DNA of 36,887 nt from contig VBPL01000005.1 of NCBI GenBank assembly GCA_005877205.1, forward strand, positions 1 through 36,887. The letters are read 5' to 3'. A program made the position numbers and the translations under genes. Positions 9,067 to 15,897 of the stretch are shown in pieces. Under the pieces are notes generated by a model. It saw only the letters and a program-made list of their open reading frames with translations, was not told the origin of the DNA and did no database searches. This DNA is from Nitrososphaerota archaeon. GTDB taxonomy: Archaea; Thermoproteota; Nitrososphaeria; Nitrososphaerales; Nitrosopumilaceae. Every line of letters starts with the position of its first letter. The first letter of the stretch is position 1.

Positions 9067-10065
9067 ATGGCAAGGATTTGGAAAGACTCTGATGTTAGTT
9101 TAGATCCTATAAAAAATCAAACTATAGCAGTACTTGGATATGGTATCCAAGGAAATGCCCAATCAAATAACCTCAAGGATTCTGGCCTTAATGTTGTGGT
9201 TGGCCTGCAGGAATCAGGTTCTAGCTGGCAAAAAGCAAAAGATGATGGTCATGAAGTTATGTCTATACCAAAAGCATGTGAAAAAGCCGACATTATCCAC
9301 GTTTTGATTCCTGATATGGTTCAAGCTCAAGTTTACAAAGAACAGATAGAGCCATACTTGAAGGTAGGAAAAGCCTTGTCATTTTCGCACGCAGCCGCGA
9401 TTTACTGGGGGTGGATAAATGCTCCAAAAGATGTAGATGTGATAATGGTAGCACCAAAGGGTCCAGGCTCAAAAGTACGAGAGACATACCAACAAGGATT
9501 TGGGACTCCATCAATTGTTGCAGTCCATCAGGATTATACTAAAAAAGCATGGGAGCGAACGCTTGCAATTGCAAAAGGAATTGGGAGCACACGAGCTGGT
9601 GTAATAGAGACTACGTTCAAAGAGGAAGTCGAAACCGATTGGTTTGGAGAGCAAGTAGACCTTTGTGGCGGCGCCGCTTCTATGATAATGAACGCGTTTG
9701 AAACACTAGTAGAGGCAGGATATCAGCCAGAGATTGCATACTTTGAGGTACTGCACGAACTTAAGCTAATAGTTGACATGATTCAAAGATATGGAATAGC
9801 TGGAATGTACAGAAGGGTAAGTGAAACCGCAAGATACGGCGGGCTTACAAGAGGTCCCGTGGTAATGGACAAGGATGTCAAAGAAAAGATGAAAAAAGCC
9901 CTAAAGTTGATCCAGGATGGAACATTTAACCAAGAATGGATAAGCGACTACAAGAAAAACGGAAAGAATGCATTTGATAGATACATGAAACAAATCGAGG
10001 CACACCAGATAGAAAAAGTAGGCAGGAACATGCGAAAGATGATGTGGCCTGATTCAACAGAGTAG
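9067..10065 (+). CDS. ilvC: Ketol-acid reductoisomerase
   Basis: Second enzyme of branched-chain amino acid synthesis: isomerises and reduces acetolactate or acetohydroxybutyrate. At 332 residues it is a class I enzyme. The N-terminal Rossmann motif is GYGIQG (24-29), the conserved PKGPG is at about 130-134, and the Mg-binding ETDWFGEQ has D191 and E195. The helical C-terminal domain contains HELKLIVD. Two departures are visible. The stretch normally close to HGFNIHFG reads HAAAIYWG (from H108), and the residue after VGL in the cofactor loop is Gln48 instead of the usual Arg, followed by ESGSS. Both may influence cofactor or substrate specificity. It ends directly against the end of the convergent mcmB. 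Confidence 0.95.
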   Translation: MARIWKDSDVSLDPIKNQTIAVLGYGIQGNAQSNNLKDSGLNVVVGLQESGSSWQKAKDDGHEVMSIPKACEKADIIHVLIPDMVQAQVYKEQIEPYLKVGKALSFSHAAAIYWGWINAPKDVDVIMVAPKGPGSKVRETYQQGFGTPSIVAVHQDYTKKAWERTLAIAKGIGSTRAGVIETTFKEEVETDWFGEQVDLCGGAASMIMNAFETLVEAGYQPEIAYFEVLHELKLIVDMIQRYGIAGMYRRVSETARYGGLTRGPVVMDKDVKEKMKKALKLIQDGTFNQEWISDYKKNGKNAFDRYMKQIEAHQIEKVGRNMRKMMWPDSTE

Positions 10066-10488
10066 CTAGTTTTTCTTACTCTTTGTCAGATGAGAGTGAA
10101 TAAAATCAACAATTGATGGAAGCGGAGTTCCAGGACCAAAGTTTCCACGGACACCTGCCTTTTCAAGCTCTGACTTGTCATCTTCAGGTATTACTCCACC
10201 ACCTATTACAAGAACATCAGTGATTCCCTTTTCTTTGAGTGCTTTTACAACTCGTGGAAATAGTGTCAAGTGAGCTCCGTTTAGCAGACTCAACGCTACA
10301 ACATCCACGTCTTCATCTTCAGCAATCTGGGCAACCCTTTCCGGAGTTGCAAACAATCCTGAGTAAATGACTTCCATACCAGCATCTCTAAAGGCACGAC
10401 ACAGTACAAGAGCACCTCTGTCATGTCCGTCTAGCCCTAATTTGGCTACAAGAATTCTAATTCTCTTTGTTTGGGCTTTTTGAGACAT
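10066..10488 (-). CDS. mcmB: Methylmalonyl-CoA mutase, cobalamin-binding subunit
   Basis: A 140-residue flavodoxin-like B12-binding domain. DGHDRG (20-25) supplies the DxHxxG motif whose H22 coordinates cobalt in the base-off, His-on mode. The later glycine-rich IGGGVIPEDD and FGPGT segments are also typical. It provides the B12 half of a split methylmalonyl-CoA mutase; the catalytic half is at 11544-13115 on the other strand, behind meaB. In ammonia-oxidising archaea this mutase converts methylmalonyl-CoA to succinyl-CoA in the 3HP/4HB carbon-fixation cycle. The two transcription units diverge from the gap 10489-10624. Confidence 0.93.
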   Translation of the reverse strand: MSQKAQTKRIRILVAKLGLDGHDRGALVLCRAFRDAGMEVIYSGLFATPERVAQIAEDEDVDVVALSLLNGAHLTLFPRVVKALKEKGITDVLVIGGGVIPEDDKSELEKAGVRGNFGPGTPLPSIVDFIHSHLTKSKKN

Positions 10489-10510
10489 GATTCAAGAAGT
10501 AATTTTTGGT

Positions 10511-10518
10511 CTTTAAAA
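10511..10518 (-). promoter_or_regulatory. TATA-like box for mcmB
   Basis: CTTTAAAA on the plus strand (TTTTAAAG on the coding strand) is centred 27 nt upstream of the mcmB ATG. This is the spacing expected for a leaderless archaeal mRNA. Confidence 0.4.
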
Positions 10519-10624
10519 CCTTTATTTGAAAATAATCGTTAACGGCAAATTCCAGATACTTTCTTAAAGAAAAAGATCAGAACAAGAAGATTTTATTGGT
10601 GGATTGACTACGTGATTGTTCTAT

Positions 10625-11539
10625 ATGGATTTGGTATCTGAACTCAAGCACGGAAAACGTAGGGCTATTGCGCGCGCAATCTCGATCGTAGAAAACAACG
10701 AGAAGGAAGCAAAAACTCTCATCAAAAAGATATTCAAGAATTCAGGCAAGTCTATCACGATAGGAATTACCGGTCCTGCGGGTGCCGGCAAGAGCACTCT
10801 GATAAACAAGACCAGTCTTGAGCTAAACAAACTAGGTTACAAAGCAGCAGTTCTTGCTATAGATCCGACAAGCCACATTACAGGAGGTGCAATACTTGGC
10901 GACCGGGTAAGAATGACCGAGTCTACCGATTCGGGCACATACATTCGAAGTATGGCATCTCGTGGTGCTACTGGAGCAATCTCCTCTTCCCTAAGAAACA
11001 GCATTCGGATTCTTGAGTTTGCAGGATTTGATCCTATAATTATTGAGAGCGTGGGTGCGGGTCAGACCGATGTTGATATCTCAAAGGTTGTTGATGTCAC
11101 AGTAGTAGTCTTCAATCCAAATACTGGCGATAACATTCAAACAATAAAGGCAGGCCTGAGTGAAATTGGTGACATTTATTTGATAAACAAAAGTGACCTT
11201 CAAGGTGCAAACCAGCTCTTTGACTCTGTAAGAGATTTCATTGGCATGTCAGACAAAAACCCCACAATAATGATGACTTCGGCCAAATCAAACAAGGGAA
11301 TTGTAGAGCTTGCCAAGAAACTAAAAGAACTAGCAGATGCAAAAAGGAAAACCAAAAAATCGCAAGAGCAAGAACGACTTGATGCAGAACTTCGGGATAT
11401 TGTTTTAAATAATCTAAAAAAGAAGGTGAGCAACGTGCTTGACTCAAGTAACACTTATGCTAAATACCTAAAAAAAGTACAAACAAAAGAGCTCGATCCA
11501 TTTGAAGCAGCAGAGAAGATATCAAAGATGTTAAAGTGA
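10625..11539 (+). CDS. meaB: Methylmalonyl-CoA mutase-associated GTPase MeaB (ArgK family)
   Basis: G3E-family P-loop GTPase that loads, gates and protects the B12 cofactor of methylmalonyl-CoA mutase. The Walker A motif GPAGAGKS is at about residues 50-57, the switch region includes DPTSHITGGAILGDR, ESVGAGQTDVD follows, and NKSD gives base specificity. I prefer the ATG at 10625 (304 residues, starting MDLVSELKHGKRRAIARA); an in-frame TTG at 10616 would add three residues with no family support. The next gene, mcmA, begins four bases after the stop, so the two are an operon. The C-terminal helical region is the family's dimerisation arm. Confidence 0.93.
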   Translation: MDLVSELKHGKRRAIARAISIVENNEKEAKTLIKKIFKNSGKSITIGITGPAGAGKSTLINKTSLELNKLGYKAAVLAIDPTSHITGGAILGDRVRMTESTDSGTYIRSMASRGATGAISSSLRNSIRILEFAGFDPIIIESVGAGQTDVDISKVVDVTVVVFNPNTGDNIQTIKAGLSEIGDIYLINKSDLQGANQLFDSVRDFIGMSDKNPTIMMTSAKSNKGIVELAKKLKELADAKRKTKKSQEQERLDAELRDIVLNNLKKKVSNVLDSSNTYAKYLKKVQTKELDPFEAAEKISKMLK

Positions 11540-11543
11540 TTTT

Positions 11544-13115
11544 ATGGATAAAATAAAGACGGACTCAAACATTCCTGTAAAACGATTCTATGACTTCACG
11601 GTAAAACCTCGCAGTAAAAGCGAACAGCCTGGAAAGCACCCCTTCACAAGAGGAATCCACCCAGGAATGTATCGGGATAGACTTTGGACAATGAGGCAGT
11701 ACACAGGCTTTGGCACCGCTGACCAAACAAATCAGAGATTCAAGTATCTTCTTGAGAGGGGACAGACAGGTCTGAGCATGGCCTTTGACTTGCCAACCCA
11801 GATAGGATATGATGCTGATGACCCACATGCAGAAGGAGAAGTGGGAAAAGTTGGAGTCTCAATTACCTCACTCAAAGACATGATGACATGTTTTAACGGA
11901 ATACCGCTTGACAAAGTAAGTACTTCGATGACAATTAACTCGACTGCATCTACTTTACTGTCGTTGTATATCGCAACGGGAGAATCACAGGGAGTAAAAA
12001 GCGAACAACTCAGAGGAACAACTCAGAATGATATTCTAAAAGAATACATTGCAAGAAACACCTACATCTATCCCCCAAGACCATCAATGAGACTAATTGG
12101 TGACATGATAGAATATTGTTCAAAGAAAGTTCCTCAATGGTATCCTATTTCGATATCAGGATATCACATGAGGGAGGCTGGCTGCAATGCAATTCAGGAA
12201 GTTGCATTTACGCTGGCAAATGCCATTGAGTACATACAAACATGTATAGACCGTGGCTTGAAGATAGATAAATTTGCTCCAAGATTGTCGTTCTTCTTTT
12301 GTTGCACAAGCGAGTTTTTGGAAGAAATTGCAAAGTTTAGAGTAGCAAGAAGAATATACGCAAAGATCCTAAAGGAGAGGTTTCATGCACGCGATCCAAA
12401 ATCATTGCAGCTAAAGTTTCATGTGCAAACAAGCGGCGAATCGTTAACTGCTCAGCAACCTGACAACAATATCGTTCGGGTCGCAATTCAATCAATGGCA
12501 GCTGTACTTGGAGGTTGTCAGTCACTTCATACCAATTCAAAAGATGAGGCACTTGCGCTCCCGACCGAAGCCGCAGTCAAGATAGCACTTAGAACGCAAC
12601 AAATTGTGGGTCATGAGAGCGGAATTACAAAAACAGTTGATCCAATGGCTGGCTCCTACTATGTAGAACATCTTACTGATACGATAGAAGATGAGGTAAA
12701 CAAGTATCTCAAGAAGATAGATAGGATGGGAGGCTCGTTGGTTGGAATAGAACGAGGATTTTTCCAGTCAGAGATTAGGCAAAATGCATACAGACTAAAA
12801 CAGGAAATAGACAAGGGTGACAGGATTATTGTTGGGGTAAACAAGTTCACTGATACAGCAGAACAAAAACAAGAAATTATGAAAATAGATAACAGTATTC
12901 AGGTAAAACAGACACAAAACCTTAGAGAATTGCGCAACACACGTGATAACAGAAAAGCTGAAAACGCTCTTTCAAAAATGAAAAGTGCTGCAGAAAAAGC
13001 TGAAAATCTGATGCCTTACATTTTGGAATCAGTACGAAGCTATGCTACACTTGGAGAGATTAGCAATACGTTTCGAGAAGTTTTTGGTATATATCAGCCA
13101 AAGGAGACCTTCTAA
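11544..13115 (+). CDS. mcmA: Methylmalonyl-CoA mutase, catalytic (large) subunit
   Basis: A 523-residue TIM-barrel subunit of the split adenosylcobalamin-dependent mutase; it lacks the C-terminal B12 domain, supplied by mcmB. Family landmarks are RQYTGFGTA (Tyr53, the equivalent of the substrate-contacting Tyr in RQYAGFST), FDLPTQIGYD, RNTYIYPPRPSMR, SISGYHM, FAPRLSFF, QTSGESLTAQ and SLHTNSKDEALALPT. Retention of the Tyr at the RQYxGF position argues for true methylmalonyl-CoA specificity and against 2-hydroxyisobutyryl-CoA mutase. The step makes succinyl-CoA in the 3HP/4HB cycle. The epimerase gene starts one base after this stop. Confidence 0.95.
   Translation: MDKIKTDSNIPVKRFYDFTVKPRSKSEQPGKHPFTRGIHPGMYRDRLWTMRQYTGFGTADQTNQRFKYLLERGQTGLSMAFDLPTQIGYDADDPHAEGEVGKVGVSITSLKDMMTCFNGIPLDKVSTSMTINSTASTLLSLYIATGESQGVKSEQLRGTTQNDILKEYIARNTYIYPPRPSMRLIGDMIEYCSKKVPQWYPISISGYHMREAGCNAIQEVAFTLANAIEYIQTCIDRGLKIDKFAPRLSFFFCCTSEFLEEIAKFRVARRIYAKILKERFHARDPKSLQLKFHVQTSGESLTAQQPDNNIVRVAIQSMAAVLGGCQSLHTNSKDEALALPTEAAVKIALRTQQIVGHESGITKTVDPMAGSYYVEHLTDTIEDEVNKYLKKIDRMGGSLVGIERGFFQSEIRQNAYRLKQEIDKGDRIIVGVNKFTDTAEQKQEIMKIDNSIQVKQTQNLRELRNTRDNRKAENALSKMKSAAEKAENLMPYILESVRSYATLGEISNTFREVFGIYQPKETF
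13100..13107 (+). promoter_or_regulatory. Ribosome binding site for mce
   Basis: AAAGGAGA lies inside the 3' end of mcmA, about 10 bases before the ATG at 13117. It fixes the epimerase start there, not at an out-of-context ATG at 13042 within mcmA. Confidence 0.6.
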
Positions 13116-13116
13116 A

Positions 13117-13512
13117 ATGAGAATTGATCATGTTGCAATAGCGGTAAATAATTTAGATGAAGCTGTCAAGCAATACAAGACAGCTCTTGGAATAAAGGAA
13201 ATAGAATTTGAAACAATAGAGAGTGAAGGGGTGAGAGTTGCAATACTTCACCTAAACAATTCAAGAATCGAACTTATGGAACCTACAAAGGATTCAAGTC
13301 CGATTAAAAAGTTTTTAGAAACAAGAGGAGAGGGACTTCATCATATCGCACTTGAAACTGATGAGATAGAATCTGAAGTAGAAAGAATGAAAGGCTGTGG
13401 AATAAGATTTCTTGGAGAAGTCAGACCTGGTTCACAAGGTACAAAGATTACGTTTATCCATCCAAAATCTCTTCATGGCGTTTTAACAGAGCTCTGCTCT
13501 CATCCTAAATAG
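13117..13512 (+). CDS. mce: Methylmalonyl-CoA epimerase
   Basis: A 131-residue vicinal-oxygen-chelate (glyoxalase/bleomycin-resistance fold) enzyme that interconverts (S)- and (R)-methylmalonyl-CoA so the mutase can use the product of propionyl-CoA carboxylase. The metal-binding pattern is present: RIDHVAIAV near the N-terminus, the ELMEP strand, GLHHIALE and the final HGVLTEL. The start follows a strong ribosome binding site in the end of mcmA, and the intergenic gap is one base, so meaB-mcmA-mce is one operon. The 3' end is two bases from the end of the convergent HTH-CBS gene. Confidence 0.94.
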   Translation: MRIDHVAIAVNNLDEAVKQYKTALGIKEIEFETIESEGVRVAILHLNNSRIELMEPTKDSSPIKKFLETRGEGLHHIALETDEIESEVERMKGCGIRFLGEVRPGSQGTKITFIHPKSLHGVLTELCSHPK

Positions 13513-13514
13513 TT

Positions 13515-14069
13515 TTACTCGACTAGCTTTAGCGTATCTGAGGCAGTAATTATTCCAACAATTTTGCTATGTTTTGATACCAAAACACATTTTGAGTATC
13601 TTATCAGCGAAACCAGAGTCTTCACAGGTGTGTTATAGTCTACTATTGGCGGTCTTGGGTCCATTATTTCAGACAGCCTTATCTTCTTTCTCTGGCTCTC
13701 ATCACTATCAAGAAGATGTTTTACTATTCCATCTTCTGTTATCACACCTACTACCTCGTTTCCATCAAAGACTGGAATCTGACTAATGGATAGGTCCTGC
13801 ATCTTCTTTATAGCATCATGCAGAGAATCTGTGGTCTTTAGTTTTGCAATTTCCTTACTGCAAATGTCTCCTGCCTTCATTGAAGACTGGCTCTCAAGGG
13901 ACCATAACACTTCGAAAATCTTTCTTGCAGTTGCATAGCTTGGCTGACATCTACCTGATTCAATTTGATTTATCATGGAGGTACTAACTCCAGTAAGGGC
14001 AGCAAGCTTTTGTTGTGTCAAACCAATTTTTAGTCTGGCTTGCTTTATAGACTCAAGCCGTGGAAGCAT
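13515..14069 (-). CDS. HTH (Xre/Cro type) regulator with two CBS domains
   Basis: A 184-residue protein: residues about 8-60 form a Cro/C1-type helix-turn-helix (KIGLTQQKLAALTGVSTSMI, IESGRCQPSYATARKIF), and residues about 67-184 hold a CBS pair (ISQIPVFDGNEVVGVIT and CVLVSKHSKIVGIITASD). CBS pairs bind adenosyl compounds such as AMP, ATP or SAM, so this should be a ligand-responsive transcription factor. The combination is common in archaea. It is convergent with the mce operon and divergent from the DM13 gene; the target genes are unknown. Binding in the 14070-14145 gap to regulate itself and the DM13 gene is a guess. Confidence 0.9.
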   Translation of the reverse strand: MLPRLESIKQARLKIGLTQQKLAALTGVSTSMINQIESGRCQPSYATARKIFEVLWSLESQSSMKAGDICSKEIAKLKTTDSLHDAIKKMQDLSISQIPVFDGNEVVGVITEDGIVKHLLDSDESQRKKIRLSEIMDPRPPIVDYNTPVKTLVSLIRYSKCVLVSKHSKIVGIITASDTLKLVE

Positions 14070-14115
14070 GTTTGTAATTTGATTATCCTAGATCGATATT
14101 TCAATATTCTTCAAT

Positions 14116-14123
14116 CCTTAATA
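14116..14123 (+). promoter_or_regulatory. TATA-like box for the DM13 gene
   Basis: CCTTAATA is centred about 26 nt before the ATG at 14146. Confidence 0.35.
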
Positions 14124-14145
14124 CTTTGATTTTACAAACTGTGTT

Positions 14146-14763
14146 ATGCTAAGAGGGGTTGTGATAGCAATAATCATAGGTGCAGCTATAGTTGGACTTT
14201 ATTACATAGGCGTTCTACAATTAGGCAAAAAAACTATAGAAGAAGAACTCCCAAAGGCTTTAGATCAGATACAAAGCGGTTTAACGTATGATAAATTTGT
14301 TAACATGGTAGATTCGCAGAGGGAAGCCCTGGTGCAAAAGATGCCCCAGAAAACAATAGGCCTCATACTGGAAGAGGCAAGGAAATTTCCGACAACAGTG
14401 TCAGAGAGCATCCAAGACATGGCTTCAAAAATAGGTGCAGGTTCGCAATCTATCATATATTCAAAACAAGGATCTTTTGTTGGACTAAACGGAAACGACG
14501 CTAAAGGTAAAGCGATAATAATTTCAGTTGGAAAGGTTGCCTTTCTCCGTTTTCAGGATTTTGAGGTGACTAATGGCCCAGATCTCCACGTATTCATGAC
14601 AAATGGTGGTGATATCGCAACTGGTATAGATTTGGGTAAGCTAAAAGGAAGTGTTGGGGACCAAAACTATGCTCTAAACGGTGTGGACCTTAAGACCTAT
14701 GATACAGTGGTGATTTATTGCAAGCCATTCCACATCAACTTTGCTGAAGCCAAATTGTCATAA
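14146..14763 (+). CDS. Membrane-anchored DM13 domain protein
   Basis: A 205-residue protein with an N-terminal hydrophobic segment (about residues 4-25, VVIAIIIGAAIVGLYYIGVL) that acts as an anchor or uncleaved signal. A helical spacer follows, then a DM13 domain from about 97 to the end. DM13 hallmarks are GSFVGLNGNDAKGKAII, FEVTNGPDLHVFM and the end VVIYCKPFHINFAEAKLS with its single Cys. DM13 domains are thought to take part in electron transfer or redox at the cell surface; this is known for the family, not shown here. The tail of this gene and 25 bases past its stop are duplicated at 15648-15693, and a more distant copy of such a tail is at 22653-22694. Confidence 0.85.
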   Translation: MLRGVVIAIIIGAAIVGLYYIGVLQLGKKTIEEELPKALDQIQSGLTYDKFVNMVDSQREALVQKMPQKTIGLILEEARKFPTTVSESIQDMASKIGAGSQSIIYSKQGSFVGLNGNDAKGKAIIISVGKVAFLRFQDFEVTNGPDLHVFMTNGGDIATGIDLGKLKGSVGDQNYALNGVDLKTYDTVVIYCKPFHINFAEAKLS

Positions 14764-14788
14764 ACGTATACTTTGCCATTAGTTAAAT
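14743..14788 (+). repeat. 46-bp direct repeat, copy A (DM13 gene 3' end)
   Basis: Covers the last codons and stop of the DM13 gene plus 25 downstream bases. Identical at 45 of 46 positions to 15648-15693. Confidence 0.9.
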
Positions 14789-15118
14789 GAAACAAAAACA
14801 GATGATGGTAATTTTAACGGTGATAATCAATTATCTGCACAAGTCCATCCGGCGGGCACTTCAAGTGCTGGAATTCCAATCTCACCAGATATTCAATATT
14901 ATGTGACCTTGGAAAAGACATCTTCTCTACTGACACTAAAATTATTCTCTGATCCTGCAAGGACTCTGCAAATCTCAGGGTCGCCAGTAACTTTAGACAT
15001 AACGGGAAACGACCTTAGCAATTTGGATTACTTGCAACATGATGGGTGTAAATATTGTGGTGATTCACGAACTCTGACGGCACAGATTGATAATACCGTA
15101 ATTTTCGTACCGTAGATA
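14783..15118 (+). pseudogene. Relic of a lectin-like module (copy of part of the giant surface protein)
   Basis: Read in one frame from about 14783, this stretch gives a peptide ending before the stop at 15116-15118. It matches the C-terminal half of the module inserted in the giant protein at about 19770-20020: SAGIPISPDIQYYVTLEK against SAGIPIVSNTQYYVKLER, LFSDPARTLQISGSPVTLDI against VFSDPARTINVAGSPVTLDI, and QHDGCKYCG against QHDGCTECG. There is no start codon with an upstream signal, and an in-frame TAG sits at 14780-14782, so it is a 5'-truncated fragment and not a gene. The reading frame has stayed open, so the truncation may be fairly recent or the peptide may still be selected. Confidence 0.75.
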
Positions 15119-15190
15119 CTTCCTCCAAGAGATCTTGTGAACTAGTTCAACAAACTTTCTTTAAAACTAAGTCCAACAGCTCTTGAACGA

Positions 15191-15415
15191 TCAGTTACAA
15201 AAGTCATTATGATTCATAAAGCACTCAAAGTGTGCATTCATCATTGCTAATAGAATAGTTTTGATTTTTTCAGAGTGTTTTTTGATTTCTTCTGTATCAT
15301 TTGTTATTGTATTTACTTTTAGTCCATTTACTTCTTGCATCATATCAATGAGGTATTGTATAAACAACGCATCATACGAAATTGTTCTTCTGTAACCGAT
15401 TAGATCCTCACTCAT
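15191..15415 (-). CDS. Small hypothetical protein
   Basis: A 74-residue, charged, helical protein (MSEDLIGYRRTISYDALF at the N-terminus, then TEEIKKHSEKIKTILLAMM). No transmembrane segment or known motif. A TATA-like AATTATAA at 15446-15453 lies about 34 nt upstream of the ATG, which would leave a short leader. It lies within the segment bounded by the 46-bp direct repeats, in a region rich in gene fragments. I do not recognise it; it may be a lineage-specific accessory gene or a chance frame. Confidence 0.45.
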   Translation of the reverse strand: MSEDLIGYRRTISYDALFIQYLIDMMQEVNGLKVNTITNDTEEIKKHSEKIKTILLAMMNAHFECFMNHNDFCN

Positions 15416-15620
15416 GTCTTTATCCGATTTAGGATAAGCATTTTGAATTATAAAAATGCGGTCTCCCAGAAATGGTAATCAATATTATATCATAATGGAG
15501 ATTTTTCTGAAATCAAAAAATGGAGGTTTTATGATGTGGTCCGATGCCCTAGACTTTTACTTTAGGTATGATAGCTGAGATCGCTCATACCTGCAGGTGT
15601 GCAAACAAGAGACCAATCAG

Positions 15621-15668
15621 TGCAAAGTTTACAAATTCATACACTTGGCTGAAGCCAAATTGTCATAA
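15621..15668 (+). pseudogene. DM13-type C-terminal fragment
   Basis: Fifteen codons plus stop read CKVYKFIHLAEAKLS, closely like the DM13 gene end CKPFHINFAEAKLS. The frame closes about 14 codons upstream, so only a gene tail is present. It extends into the 46-bp repeat. Confidence 0.55.
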
Positions 15669-15693
15669 CCGTATACTTTGCCATTAGTTAAAT
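15648..15693 (+). repeat. 46-bp direct repeat, copy B
   Basis: Matches 14743-14788 at 45 of 46 bases, including 25 bases beyond the stop codon. Copies A and B bound an 859-base segment that holds the lectin-like relic and the small gene at 15191-15415. Confidence 0.9.
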
Positions 15694-15701
15694 AGATAAA
15701 A

Positions 15702-15785
15702 ATGAATCAGCCACCTAAAATTTTGTATCATAATCTTGCCCAAATTGTTGGAAGTGATAATATTGAGTATGATGAGAAATCCTAG
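15702..15785 (+). pseudogene. 27-residue open frame, possible N-terminal remnant
   Basis: The frame starts MNQPPKILYHNLAQIVGSDN and ends EKS-stop. The pattern resembles the N-terminus of FAD-linked oxidases (L..IVG...), but the match is short and I cannot confirm it. It is a possible truncated gene start. Confidence 0.2.
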
Positions 15786-15897
15786 AGAAGAATCTTATCG
15801 AAAAATTCTACGTCCGTCATAAATAGAGCTTTGCACCAGAATACCTGGTTGGTTTGAGTTTGACAGGGGTTGAAGGCAGATCACAAGGCGGTACAAG

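Larger units (their letters stand above)
15416..15897. other. Intergenic region with gene fragments upstream of the giant surface protein
   Basis: These 482 bases hold repeat copy B (15648-15693), a DM13-like tail and a 27-residue frame at 15702-15785 (see separate entries). The leader of the giant protein shows an A/T-rich box (CATAAATAGA, about 15819-15828) and a GGCGGT Shine-Dalgarno-like site about 6 bases before the ATG at 15898. I see no tRNA or CRISPR. Confidence 0.5.

Noticed and set aside
10616-10624. TTG start for meaB
   Set aside because: An ATG three codons later gives the expected N-terminus.
11544-13115. 2-hydroxyisobutyryl-CoA mutase instead of methylmalonyl-CoA mutase
   Set aside because: The Tyr of RQYxGF is retained, and the neighbours are meaB and methylmalonyl-CoA epimerase.
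13042-13116. Longer epimerase start inside mcmA
   Set aside because: The ATG at 13117 has a strong ribosome binding site and the extra residues are out-of-frame mcmA sequence.
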